DNA of 64,000 nucleotides from positions 310,001-374,000 of the forward strand of contig NZ_JFHD01000001.1 of assembly GCF_000698575.1 (NCBI RefSeq). Reading direction: 5' to 3'. The notes beneath the pieces were generated by a model that was not told where the DNA came from, ran no database searches, and saw only the letters and a list, made by a program, of their open reading frames with translations. Both the position numbers and the translations under genes were made by a program. This DNA comes from Caballeronia zhejiangensis (lineage in GTDB: Bacteria; Pseudomonadota; Gammaproteobacteria; Burkholderiales; Burkholderiaceae). Positions within the stretch are counted from its first letter, which is position 1, and every line of letters starts with the position of its first letter. Below are positions 16,359-24,854 of the stretch, piece by piece.

Positions 16359-17612
16359 TCAGAAGCGATGGATGATGCCGACGCCCGCCGCGAACATGCT
16401 GCGCGATGCCGACGGCGCGCTCTGGAAGCCGTCGCCGATCGTTGCGTTGGCGGCCGTCTGACGGTTCGTAGCGGTGCCCGAGGGCGCCGCCAGCGTGTTG
16501 CCGTTCGCACGCTGGAACGCTTCCAGTGCGTACAGTCCCGTGCGCTTCGACAGCGAGTAGTACTGCGAGAGATTGAACTGGTGGTACGACGCGGCGTCGT
16601 TGATGCCGTTCGCCTTGCTGGCCCATGTATAGCTGTAGCCCGCTGCGAAGTCCCATGCCGACGTCGCCTTCCAGTGCAACACCGAGCCGACCGTGTTGAA
16701 CACGGCTTCGTCGGTGAATTGCGAATTCACGCCCGGGATGTATTGAACGTTCGTGTACGTGGCCGAGATGTCCCACGCGCTGTTGAACTGATAACCGCCT
16801 GCAACCGCGAAGCGCTGTTGCGCTTGTGCGCGTTGATAACCGGCCGTCACCGCCGACACGCCCGGCTGGCCCGAACCATCGGTCGCTGCCGTGCTGTTGA
16901 TCGTCGTCGAGCTGCTGCTGTAGATGCCGCCGCCATTGGCCGCGTTGTTGATGCGCGAGAACGCGACCGTGCCGCCGATCGGGCCTTGCTGGTATTGCAG
17001 CGCAGCCGACCACGTCGAGCCCTGATACACGCTGTCAGGCACGCCTGCAAGCGAGTACGAGCCGCTTACGGTGAAGCCATACATCTTCGGCGACGTATAG
17101 ACGATCGAATTGTTCGCGCGATAGATCGTGTCGAGGCCGTCCAGATCGCCCGGATGCGCGCCGAAGTAACCGGTCAGCCAGTTCGTCGGGCTATACGGCG
17201 AGAGCAGCGTGTAGTACGAGGTGTATTGACGACCCAACGTCAACGTACCGTACGCCGGATTCGTGAGACCGACCCATGCCTGACGGCCGAACATCGCATT
17301 GGTGAACTGTGCTTGTCCGCTATTGATGTCGAAGCCCGATTCCAACTGGAAGATGGCCTTGTTGCCGCCGCCGAGATCTTCGGCGCCCTTCAAACCGAAG
17401 CGGCTACCGGCCCAGATGCCCGATCCGGTCTTGACGTTCGAGCGGCCCGGGTTCGTCTTTGCGAGATTGGTCTGGCTGCTCTGATAGACGATCGAATCGT
17501 CGACGATACCGTACAGCGTGACGCTGCTTTGCGCTAACGCCGGCGTTGCGATCGCCGCCGCATAGAACAACACGCCCGCGCTCAATGGCTTCAGTTGATG
17601 TCTCACTCTCAT
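16359..17612 (-). CDS. Gram-negative general porin (OmpC/Porin_4 type)
   Basis: A 417-residue outer-membrane porin with a cleaved signal peptide (ending ATPALAQ at about residue 28) and the beta-proteobacterial porin start SSVTLYGIVDDSIVYQS. The constriction-region motif GSRFGLKGAEDLGGGNKAIFQLESGF is split here by normal sequence. The C-terminus IIHRF ends in the aromatic residue needed for barrel assembly. It forms a trimeric diffusion channel. Its position between a LysR regulator and a tannase-family esterase suggests uptake of aromatic esters or their products, which is inference. The 255-bp upstream gap holds its promoter. Confidence 0.92.
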   Translation of the reverse strand: MRVRHQLKPLSAGVLFYAAAIATPALAQSSVTLYGIVDDSIVYQSSQTNLAKTNPGRSNVKTGSGIWAGSRFGLKGAEDLGGGNKAIFQLESGFDINSGQAQFTNAMFGRQAWVGLTNPAYGTLTLGRQYTSYYTLLSPYSPTNWLTGYFGAHPGDLDGLDTIYRANNSIVYTSPKMYGFTVSGSYSLAGVPDSVYQGSTWSAALQYQQGPIGGTVAFSRINNAANGGGIYSSSSTTINSTAATDGSGQPGVSAVTAGYQRAQAQQRFAVAGGYQFNSAWDISATYTNVQYIPGVNSQFTDEAVFNTVGSVLHWKATSAWDFAAGYSYTWASKANGINDAASYHQFNLSQYYSLSKRTGLYALEAFQRANGNTLAAPSGTATNRQTAANATIGDGFQSAPSASRSMFAAGVGIIHRF

Positions 17613-17867
17613 ACACCCTCATCGTTGTCGTTGGATTGGTGAGCGATAGCATCGCGCGTAGTGCGACGATTACCCGCCGGTGCGAACGTACGCCGATGAC
17701 AGGGCATGAAAAGAAAGGGTTAACCATTGATCCGATACCGAAAGTGAAATGCAAGGTCGCGTCCGGAAATGAGGCGAGCCTTGCAGGCACAGTGTCGGAA
17801 TGCCGCTTTCAAGCGACAATCGAACGCCTCACACCGAAAACCGCGATAAACAAAACTGATGGCGGCG

Positions 17868-18815
17868 TTAAGTCTTTGAATTGACCTTTCGACGCTTCTT
17901 TTTCGGCGCCGGGTGCTTTCGATTTGCGTCGGCATATTCGCGGATCATGTGCGTCAATGCGCGCAAGCCCGCCGGCACATGACGACGGCCGGGATAGTAG
18001 AGGCATAGTCCGTCGAGCGGCGGCGTCCAGTCTTCGAGCACGCGCACGAGGGCGCCTGCTTCGAGATCCGCGGCGACATTCCATTCGGTCAGGTAAGCGA
18101 GACCGATCCCCGCGCGCGCGGCGGTCAGCATCATGCCCGGTTCGTCGAGCGTCAGCGCGCCGTCGCCATCGATGCGTATGGATTCGCCATGCCGCTCGAA
18201 TTCCCATTGATAGATCGACCCGCTCGGCATGCGGCTGCGAATGCAGCGATGCGTCGCGAGGTCGGCAGGCGCGCGTGGCGGCTTGTGCTGTTCGAAGTAC
18301 GCGGGACTGCCGACGACGGCGAAGCGCTGGCGATCGCCGAACGGCACCGCGATCATGTCTTGCGGTACGGTTTCCAGCAGACGAATGCCCGCATCGAAAC
18401 CTTCGACGACGATATCGATGAGCCGGCCTTCGGTGACGATATCGAGCTTCATGTCCGGATAGCGCTTCAGGAACGCGATGAAAAGCGGCATCGCCTGATG
18501 CGCCGCGCCCACCGATGTATTGATACGCAACGTACCCGATGGCGTGTCGCGAAAGCTGCCGGCCTGTTCGAGCGCGTCGCGAATCGTCGAAAGCGCGGGC
18601 GCGATGTTCTGCACGAATTGCGCGCCGGCCTCGGAAAGCGACACGCTTCGGGTCGTGCGATTGAAGAGCCGCACGCCGATGCGAGCCTCCAGCGCGGCGA
18701 TCGCATGACTCAGCGCGGACGTCGATACGCTCAGTTCATTCGCCGCCGCGCGAAAGCTGCGATGCCGCGCGACGGAAAGAACCGCTTCGAGTTCGGTGAG
18801 CCCCGATGTTTTCAT
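17868..18815 (-). CDS. LysR-family transcriptional regulator
   Basis: A 315-residue regulator: winged HTH at residues 1-60 (VARHRSFRAAANELSVSTSA, then LSHAIAALEARIGVRLFNRT) and a LysR substrate-binding domain at about 90-295. The C-terminus is very basic (KKKRRK), outside the effector domain. It is divergent from the aldehyde dehydrogenase (100-bp gap) and upstream, in the same direction, of the porin and esterase genes. The usual LysR arrangement makes the divergent dehydrogenase the most likely target; control of the porin/esterase pair is possible. Confidence 0.88.
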   Translation of the reverse strand: MKTSGLTELEAVLSVARHRSFRAAANELSVSTSALSHAIAALEARIGVRLFNRTTRSVSLSEAGAQFVQNIAPALSTIRDALEQAGSFRDTPSGTLRINTSVGAAHQAMPLFIAFLKRYPDMKLDIVTEGRLIDIVVEGFDAGIRLLETVPQDMIAVPFGDRQRFAVVGSPAYFEQHKPPRAPADLATHRCIRSRMPSGSIYQWEFERHGESIRIDGDGALTLDEPGMMLTAARAGIGLAYLTEWNVAADLEAGALVRVLEDWTPPLDGLCLYYPGRRHVPAGLRALTHMIREYADANRKHPAPKKKRRKVNSKT

Positions 18816-18915
18816 TATGCTAAATCGTTCAATAGGTCATGCCGGATTGTACGTCTAGTCGAATCAATGCAAACGCCTTATCTTTTGCTCAATACATCGA
18901 CCGAGCGAATTCATC

Positions 18916-20373
18916 ATGCATGACATCGACCAGATTTATATCGGCGGCGCGTTTGTCACGCCGCACGGCAACGAGCTTTTCGAACTCTTCAATCCCGCGA
19001 CAGAAAAAGTTATCGGCCGCGTGCGCCTCGCAGACAAGGACGATGCGCGCAATGCAATTGCGGCGGCGAAACGCGCATTTCCCGCATTCTCGCGGACGGA
19101 CAAGCGCGAACGTATCGACATGCTGAAGCGCATGCACGCCGCCGTCATCGCGAAAGAGGATGAGCTTTTCGAGGCCATCGTCGAAGAATACGGCGCACCG
19201 GTTTCGCGCGGCCGCTGGATGGCGCGACATGCGAGCAACGTGCTGCTCGAAGCGGCGAAGGTGCTCGAAGACTATGCGTTCGTGCGTGACGCGGGTACGG
19301 CAAAAGTAATGATGCAACCGCTCGGCGTTGCCGGGCTGATCACGCCGTGGAATAGCGACGCCGGCTTTATCTGCGGCAAGCTGGCGGCGGCGCTCGCGGC
19401 GGGTTGCACGGCGGTCATCAAACCGAGCGAAATGAGCGCGATGCAAACGCGCGTCGTCACCGAAGCGCTGCATGAGGCGGGACTTCCGGCAGGCGTGTTC
19501 AACATCGTCACGGGCCGAGGCGATATTGTGGGCGCGGAGATCAGCGCGCATCCCGATGTCGCGAAGCTGTCGTTCACGGGATCGACGGTCGTCGGCAAGA
19601 CGATCCTGCGCACAGCCGCCGATACGCTCAAGCGCGTGACGCTCGAACTCGGCGGCAAGTCGCCGACGATCGTGCTCGACGATGCGAACTTCGACGAAGC
19701 CGTGCCGCTCGCGCTCGATGCGGGCTTCATGAACAGCGGTCAGGCATGCATCGCGGGCACGCGCATTCTGGTGCCGCGTGCGCGGCTCGCGGAGTTCGAA
19801 GAGAAAATCGTGAGCGCCATCGAGAAGACTCGCTCGGGCGATCCGCGCGATCCGCATACGAGCATCGGCCCGATGGTGAGCCGCAAGCAATGGGAGCGCG
19901 TGCAGCGTTATATCCGTATTGGCATCGATGAGGGCGCGCGACTGATCGCGGGTGGCGAGGGGCGTCCGGATCACGTCGGCGCCGGCTGGTTCGTGCGTCC
20001 GACGCTCTTCAGCGACGTGACCAACGACATGACCATTGCCCGAGAGGAAATCTTCGGGCCGGTGCTGTCGATCATCGCGTACGGCGATATCGAAGATGCC
20101 ATCGCGATCGCCAACGATACGCCTTATGGTTTGCAGGCGTACATCGCTTCATCGGACGCCGCGCGCGCGAACGCGGTGGCGTCGCGCATCGACGCGGGGC
20201 GCGTGCTCGTCAACACGCTCGCGCATGAACCTGCTGCCCCGTTCGGCGGATTCAAGCAATCGGGCATCGGACGCGAATACGGCACGTTCGGCATCGAAGC
20301 GTTCCTCGAACCGAAGGCACTGCTGGGCGTCCGTCAAGCCCGCGACTCGAGGCCGCCCGATTCCGCGTGCTGA
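18916..20373 (+). CDS. NAD(P)-dependent aldehyde dehydrogenase
   Basis: A 485-residue ALDH superfamily enzyme, full length. Catalytic residues are visible: Asn146 (TPWNSD), Glu244 (LELGGKSP) and nucleophile Cys278 (MNSGQACIAGTR). The cofactor loop SFTGSTVVGK and the EEIFGPVLSI motif are intact. It oxidises an aldehyde to the acid. The subtype cannot be fixed by eye, but it is closer to the broad-substrate/benzaldehyde-type enzymes than to succinate-semialdehyde or betaine enzymes. It is divergent from a LysR regulator. The 3' end overlaps the convergent gene by 40 bp. Confidence 0.92.
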   Translation: MHDIDQIYIGGAFVTPHGNELFELFNPATEKVIGRVRLADKDDARNAIAAAKRAFPAFSRTDKRERIDMLKRMHAAVIAKEDELFEAIVEEYGAPVSRGRWMARHASNVLLEAAKVLEDYAFVRDAGTAKVMMQPLGVAGLITPWNSDAGFICGKLAAALAAGCTAVIKPSEMSAMQTRVVTEALHEAGLPAGVFNIVTGRGDIVGAEISAHPDVAKLSFTGSTVVGKTILRTAADTLKRVTLELGGKSPTIVLDDANFDEAVPLALDAGFMNSGQACIAGTRILVPRARLAEFEEKIVSAIEKTRSGDPRDPHTSIGPMVSRKQWERVQRYIRIGIDEGARLIAGGEGRPDHVGAGWFVRPTLFSDVTNDMTIAREEIFGPVLSIIAYGDIEDAIAIANDTPYGLQAYIASSDAARANAVASRIDAGRVLVNTLAHEPAAPFGGFKQSGIGREYGTFGIEAFLEPKALLGVRQARDSRPPDSAC

Positions 20374-21629
20374 TTGCGCCGCACCGCTGTGGCAGGCCCG
20401 AAATAACGCGCGATGCAGAGCGCGTAGGTGATCAGCGCCGAGATCGTGTACATCGCGGATCGCTCCATGAAGAACAGCAAGAGCACGGCAATCGCGAGAA
20501 GCAGCATCTCGATGCGAAGCGAGATCGCGGACAGTTGCAGATCGCGGCGCTCGATTGCCGTGCCGAGCAGAATCACGAGCGGAATCAGCGCGACGACCAT
20601 GTGGATCGGCTCGAGGATCGGCGCGGCAAGCAGCATCGTCATGCATGCGAGCGCGTAGTCCATGCGTTTGTCGCGGCTGCGGAAGAAGACGAGGTAACAC
20701 GCGAACACGCAGATGATCGCGGCGAAGATCGTCGATGTCGCGTGAAGCGTCGCTTCGGATGCGGGCGTGCCGAGCTTTTCGGATATGGTCTGCAATGCGC
20801 CGCGCACCGAACTGTTGCCGGGCAAGCCACCCGCACCGAGGATGTACGTCTGCGCTCGCCCGATCTCGACGGTCAGATATTCCCAGATCACGCGAAAGCC
20901 GAGCTTGCTCGCGGTGAAGAGCGTGATCGCGATGGCGCAGACGCCCGTCGAGATTACCGTGCGCCATTCGCGTCGCAAGAGAAGCAAGCCGACGATGGCG
21001 AGCGGTGTCACCTTGAAGACGACGGCGAACGCGAGAAAGACTCCCGCGAGCCAGCGATTGCCGCGCTCGATCAAGAAGAACGACGTCACGAGAAGAAAGA
21101 AAAGAAGCTGGTTCGATTGCGCGAGATAGGCGTCATGCAGAACCGGAAAGCTCAGCATGGTCACGCCGATGAGCAGCGCGGTCACGCGCCTGTCTTCGCC
21201 GCGATAGGCCATCTTCGCGAGAAGCACTGCGCCGATGATGGACAGCACGACCGACATCGCGACCCAGGCGAGCTTCGCGGTGAACGACGGCAATAACGCG
21301 AACGGCGCAAAGATCAGCGCGAATTGCGGCGGATAACAATAGATCAGGATATCGTCGAGATTGGCGCCGAGCGTCGTCAGATAGGCGACGAGCCGCTCGT
21401 TGTTATAGATGAGCGACGGATCGTGCGGCGAATTCAGCACGCTGCTGAAGGCGTAATAGTAGAAATTGAAATCGCTGAAGGCCTTCGGATGATCGGCCGA
21501 ATAACTCAGCGTGTAGTGATAGATGATGACCATACGAATCGCGAGAAAACCCGCCGCGACCAGCATGAGCAAAGCCGCGATGATCCGGACGTTATCCGCA
21601 GATCTGGCGCCAACCCGAGCGTTCAACAT
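20334..21629 (-). CDS. Polytopic membrane protein, GT87 (DUF2029)-like mannosyltransferase family
   Basis: A 431-residue protein with about ten to eleven hydrophobic segments. After TM1 comes the periplasmic loop DFNFYYYAFSSVLNSPHDPSLIYN, and later YCYPPQFALIFAPFALLP. This arrangement (an acidic DF.Y loop followed by a Y.PP motif) is typical of DUF2029/GT87 polyprenyl-phosphate-dependent glycosyltransferases. It would transfer a sugar from a lipid carrier at the outer face of the inner membrane; acceptor unknown. It is convergent with the aldehyde dehydrogenase and overlaps its 3' end by 40 bp. No other glycosylation gene is nearby. Confidence 0.78.
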   Translation of the reverse strand: MLNARVGARSADNVRIIAALLMLVAAGFLAIRMVIIYHYTLSYSADHPKAFSDFNFYYYAFSSVLNSPHDPSLIYNNERLVAYLTTLGANLDDILIYCYPPQFALIFAPFALLPSFTAKLAWVAMSVVLSIIGAVLLAKMAYRGEDRRVTALLIGVTMLSFPVLHDAYLAQSNQLLFFLLVTSFFLIERGNRWLAGVFLAFAVVFKVTPLAIVGLLLLRREWRTVISTGVCAIAITLFTASKLGFRVIWEYLTVEIGRAQTYILGAGGLPGNSSVRGALQTISEKLGTPASEATLHATSTIFAAIICVFACYLVFFRSRDKRMDYALACMTMLLAAPILEPIHMVVALIPLVILLGTAIERRDLQLSAISLRIEMLLLAIAVLLLFFMERSAMYTISALITYALCIARYFGPATAVRRNQHAESGGLESRA

Positions 21630-21908
21630 GGACGTTCTCCCGTGTGCCGGCTATCACGTTGTAAGGACGCTGTAATGAATCCTTTGGGATTGATCCACTA
21701 TTCGTCGCATGAAATCGGGCGAGAGAACCGTTAGCGGATCGTATGGCCTACGAATCGTGACAGCATCACAGGGGCCGCGTCAATCTGGTATTTGCGCAGT
21801 GCAATGAAGAAACTGCTTTTTGAAAAATGGATGACGCTCGTGCGTTTTTATGCATGCCGCGTGTTGAACAAAAATATCAGATTCTTATCGTCACGCGGCT
21901 CGCAGTCG

Positions 21909-22784
21909 TCACTTCTCCGCGGCGATCTTGTCCTGAGTGCGCGTATCGAAATCGGATCCGTCATGGCGCTCATGCAACTGGCTCGACGGCTCGCCGAAAG
22001 TACGGTTCACCATGCGGCCGCGTTTAACGGCCGGACGTACGCCGATCAATTCGGCCCAGCGGCGCACATGCTTGTATTCATGCACGGAAAGGAACTCGGC
22101 GGCGTTGTATAGCCAGCCGTTCACGAGACCGCCGTACCACGGAAAGATCGCGATATCCGCAATGGTGTATTCGTCGCCGGCGATATAAGTGCTCTGCGCG
22201 AGACGCTTGTCGAGCACGTCGAGTTGACGCTTCACTTCCATGGCGAAGCGATCGATCGGATATTCCATCTTGCTCGGCGCATAAGCATAGAAGTGCCCGA
22301 ATCCACCGCCCAGATAGGGCGCGCTTCCCATCTGCCAAAAAAGCCACGACAAGCACTCGGCGCGCTTTGCCGGTTCCGTCGGCACGAACGCGCCGAATTT
22401 CTCGGCGAGATAAAGCAGGATCGCGCCGGATTCGAAAACGCGCACAGGCGTTGCGCCGCTGCGATCCACGAGCGCCGGAATCTTCGAATTCGGATTGATA
22501 TCGACGAAGCCGCTGCCGAACTGATCGCCATCGCCGATGCGAATGAGCCACGCATCGTATTCCGCATCGCGATGACCAAGCGCCAGCAACTCTTCGAGCA
22601 TCACGGTGACTTTCACGCCGTTGGGCGTGGCGAGCGAATAGAGCTGTAACGGATGACGGCCAACGGGCAACGCCTTTTCATGTGTCGGACCGGAGACCGG
22701 CCGATTGATATTGGCGAATTGTCCGCCGCTTTCCTTGGTCCAGGTCCATACGGCCGGCGGCACATATTCGTTCGATGCGCTCAT
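21909..22784 (-). CDS. yghU: Glutathione S-transferase, YghU type (disulphide-bond oxidoreductase)
   Basis: A 291-residue protein with the long N-terminal extension of the YghU/Nu-class (WTWTKESGGQFANINRP). It has a thioredoxin-like domain carrying LYSLATPNGVKVTVMLEEL and NPNSKIPALVD, and an all-helical C-terminal domain (YTIADIAIFPWYGGL). E. coli YghU binds two glutathiones and reduces organic peroxides and disulphides. Length and motifs are normal. The ribosome-binding site is AAAGGAG. It is divergent from a TetR regulator with a perfect 9-bp inverted repeat between them, so repression by that TetR is likely. Confidence 0.92.
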   Translation of the reverse strand: MSASNEYVPPAVWTWTKESGGQFANINRPVSGPTHEKALPVGRHPLQLYSLATPNGVKVTVMLEELLALGHRDAEYDAWLIRIGDGDQFGSGFVDINPNSKIPALVDRSGATPVRVFESGAILLYLAEKFGAFVPTEPAKRAECLSWLFWQMGSAPYLGGGFGHFYAYAPSKMEYPIDRFAMEVKRQLDVLDKRLAQSTYIAGDEYTIADIAIFPWYGGLVNGWLYNAAEFLSVHEYKHVRRWAELIGVRPAVKRGRMVNRTFGEPSSQLHERHDGSDFDTRTQDKIAAEK

Positions 22785-22809
22785 GCTTCAAGCTCCTTTG
22801 CAATATGAA

Positions 22810-22837
22810 TTCGGACGAGGTTATCAGGTCGTCCGAA
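22810..22837. promoter_or_regulatory. Perfect inverted repeat, candidate TetR operator
   Basis: The sequence ttcggacga (22810-22818), a 10-bp spacer (ggttatcagg), then tcgtccgaa (22829-22837): both arms are 9 bp and match perfectly. It lies 25 bp before the yghU start and 55 bp before the tetR start, so one bound dimer pair could block both promoters. Size and symmetry fit TetR operators. This is the strongest palindrome noticed in the intergenic regions. Confidence 0.75.
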
Positions 22838-22892
22838 AACATGCTTGACCGGGCTTTGTACAATCGGCTCCGCAATCCACGAGAGGAAACGA

Positions 22893-23504
22893 ATGAGCCA
22901 GCGTCCATCGCACAAACCGTATCGCCCGCGAAAAGCGCCCGCGCAATCGCGCTCCGAAGCCACGGTGGCATCCATCGTCGAAGCAGCGGCGCAAGTGCTC
23001 GAAAGCGAGGGCTTCGAAGGATTCAACACGAACGCGGTCGCGCGTCGCGCGGGCGTCAGCATCGGTTCGCTCTATCAATACTTTCCGGGCAAGGATGCGC
23101 TCATCGTCGCGCTGATTCGTCGTGAAAGCGCGCGCTTTTATGAGGATGCATCGGTCGCGCTCACCAAACGTAGCGGCAAGGCGGCGCTCGAATATCTGAT
23201 CGGCGCGTCCGTGCGTCAGCAACTACAGCGTCCGATGCTCGCGCGTCTGCTCGATATCGCGGAAGGACGGCCGGCATTGCGCGGCGAAGTGGCGAAAGGG
23301 GAAATGGACGCGCTGGTCGAGACGATCGTCGGTCGTGCCGCACCACGTCATCCGAATCCGGAAGTGGCGGCGGCCGATCTGCTCGCCATCGTCAAAGGCA
23401 TGGTCGATGCCGCGGGCGAACGCGGCGAGCGCGATCTCGACGACCTCGAACGCCGCGTTCGGGCCGCTGTTTTCGGCTATCTGTCGAGAAGCGGCGGCGC
23501 GTAA
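22893..23504 (+). CDS. TetR-family transcriptional regulator (divergent from yghU)
   Basis: A 203-residue regulator. The start at ATG 22893 is supported by GAGAGGAAACGA just upstream; a longer in-frame start lacks a good site. The N-terminal HTH is ATVASIVEAAAQVLESEGFE followed by TNAVARRAGVSIGSLYQYF, a strong TetR signature. The C-terminal ligand domain is TetR_C-like. It is divergent from yghU and faces the 28-bp palindrome described separately, so it probably represses both itself and yghU until an electrophile or aromatic ligand binds. The ligand is unknown. Confidence 0.9.
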   Translation: MSQRPSHKPYRPRKAPAQSRSEATVASIVEAAAQVLESEGFEGFNTNAVARRAGVSIGSLYQYFPGKDALIVALIRRESARFYEDASVALTKRSGKAALEYLIGASVRQQLQRPMLARLLDIAEGRPALRGEVAKGEMDALVETIVGRAAPRHPNPEVAAADLLAIVKGMVDAAGERGERDLDDLERRVRAAVFGYLSRSGGA

Positions 23505-23645
23505 ATGCGAGCAATGGAAGCGACGCGACGGTGCAAGCCGCATCGCTGCGGGCTTTCGGCGGCTGTTCGCAATGCGAGTAGTCGAATGTGAGCTTTTGCT
23601 TATATTCTGAAGTCTCTATCAACCCAGTAGAGACCGAGCCAAGAC

Positions 23646-24032
23646 ATGAAGCTCAATCACCTCAGTTTCCCTTCCGCCGACACACCCGCGACCGCTCGAT
23701 TCTTCGAGCAGTATCTCGGCTTCACGATATCCGGAACGTGGGACCAGTCGTACATACTCAAGCGTCCCGGTTTCGATGTCGTGATCGATCACGCGCGCGA
23801 CGATGCACCGGAATGGCCGCGCGCGTTTCATGTCGGCTTCGAATTGCCGAGCCTCGATGATGTGCGCGATCTATACGAACGCTTCAAGTCGGAAGGCGTG
23901 GAGATGGAGACGGACATCTTCAACAACGGGCGCGGCTCGCGCTTCTTCTGCCGCGCCCCGGGCGGCGTGATGTTCGAAATGAATACGCGCTCCGATGCCG
24001 CGCCCGAGTATCAGGGCACATTCGACAACTGA
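23646..24032 (+). CDS. VOC (glyoxalase/bleomycin-resistance) superfamily protein
   Basis: A 128-residue single VOC domain: MKLNHLSFPSADTPATARFF at the N-terminus, then FYxxYLG-like FFEQYLGFTISG, and a metal-site-like pattern with His5, Glu72 and Glu116 (MFEMNT). Such proteins are metal-dependent dioxygenases, isomerases or antibiotic-binding proteins. Reaction and ligand are unknown. It is separated by 141 bp from the TetR gene on the same strand and converges on the encapsulin gene with an 18-bp gap. Confidence 0.82.
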   Translation: MKLNHLSFPSADTPATARFFEQYLGFTISGTWDQSYILKRPGFDVVIDHARDDAPEWPRAFHVGFELPSLDDVRDLYERFKSEGVEMETDIFNNGRGSRFFCRAPGGVMFEMNTRSDAAPEYQGTFDN

Positions 24033-24050
24033 AGCGATCGCGACGAAACG

Positions 24051-24854
24051 CTATTCGCCCGCCGCGATGGACACGGACGCTTCGCTCGTCAGCATCAGGA
24101 ACGTGAGCGTTTCGCGCAGATAGAGCTGCACGGTCGTGTCGGTATGACTCGTATAGCCGATCGACAAGTCCTGGCCGAGATGCAGCTCGTAATCGCCGCC
24201 ACGCGTCGAGAGCACACAGCCGCCCTGAAGCGCGGGCGCCCACACGAGATCGCCGCTCACGATGCGCTTGATGTGCTGAATGACCGGATAGCCCTGATCG
24301 CTCGCTTCGGCGAGCGCGGTATAAGCATCCGCGCCGAGCAGCACGGAATAGGGTCCGTCGACGCCGGCAAGGCGCAGCTTCTCGAGCGCCTGACTGATCG
24401 CGGCGGGATAATCGGCGACGTCCGCGGGGAGATACGTCGGCGCATTGGAGCTGCCCTCGCGGATGCCGGTGATGCCGGCGGCCGCGAAGCCGTCGAAGAT
24501 CGCGCTGTCTTCCGCGAGCGCCAGTTCGTTCGCGGCGGTCTTCGCGGGTTGCCAGTCGCCATCGTTGGAGCCGCGTTCGACGCTGTCGATCGCTTCGCGC
24601 TGCAACGTGAACGGCACGGTGAGTTGCACGAGTTGCTTCACGTCGTATAACTTCGCCGCGACGCCTTGCTTCGGTGAAGCGATGTTCGTCTGATGCCCCG
24701 TACCGATGCCCGATAGCGCCGTGCCGCCGGGACTCTTCACGTCGACGACGCGGCGGCCCGCGAGCGCGCGCTTGAACGTGCGCGCGACTTCGGCTTCGAT
24801 CTGCGACCATGCGGCGCCGGAGATCGGCGCGAGCTCTCGATGCAAGTTATTCAT
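24051..24854 (-). CDS. Encapsulin shell protein (family 1, linocin M18-like)
   Basis: A 267-residue HK97-fold protein, the normal size for a family 1 encapsulin. The diagnostic N-terminus MNNLHRELAPISGAAWSQIE, then FKRALAGRRVVDVKSPGG, is followed by a typical P- and A-domain and the E-loop. It self-assembles into a protein nanocompartment. Its start overlaps the 3' end of the DyP peroxidase gene by 8 bp, so shell and cargo are made together, and the peroxidase has a matching C-terminal loading peptide. The compartment is cytosolic and is linked in other bacteria to oxidative stress. Confidence 0.95.
   Translation of the reverse strand: MNNLHRELAPISGAAWSQIEAEVARTFKRALAGRRVVDVKSPGGTALSGIGTGHQTNIASPKQGVAAKLYDVKQLVQLTVPFTLQREAIDSVERGSNDGDWQPAKTAANELALAEDSAIFDGFAAAGITGIREGSSNAPTYLPADVADYPAAISQALEKLRLAGVDGPYSVLLGADAYTALAEASDQGYPVIQHIKRIVSGDLVWAPALQGGCVLSTRGGDYELHLGQDLSIGYTSHTDTTVQLYLRETLTFLMLTSEASVSIAAGE

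Noticed and set aside
21792-22112. Possible 106-residue plus-strand gene
   Set aside because: It overlaps the 3' part of yghU in antisense and has no ribosome-binding site or homology pattern.
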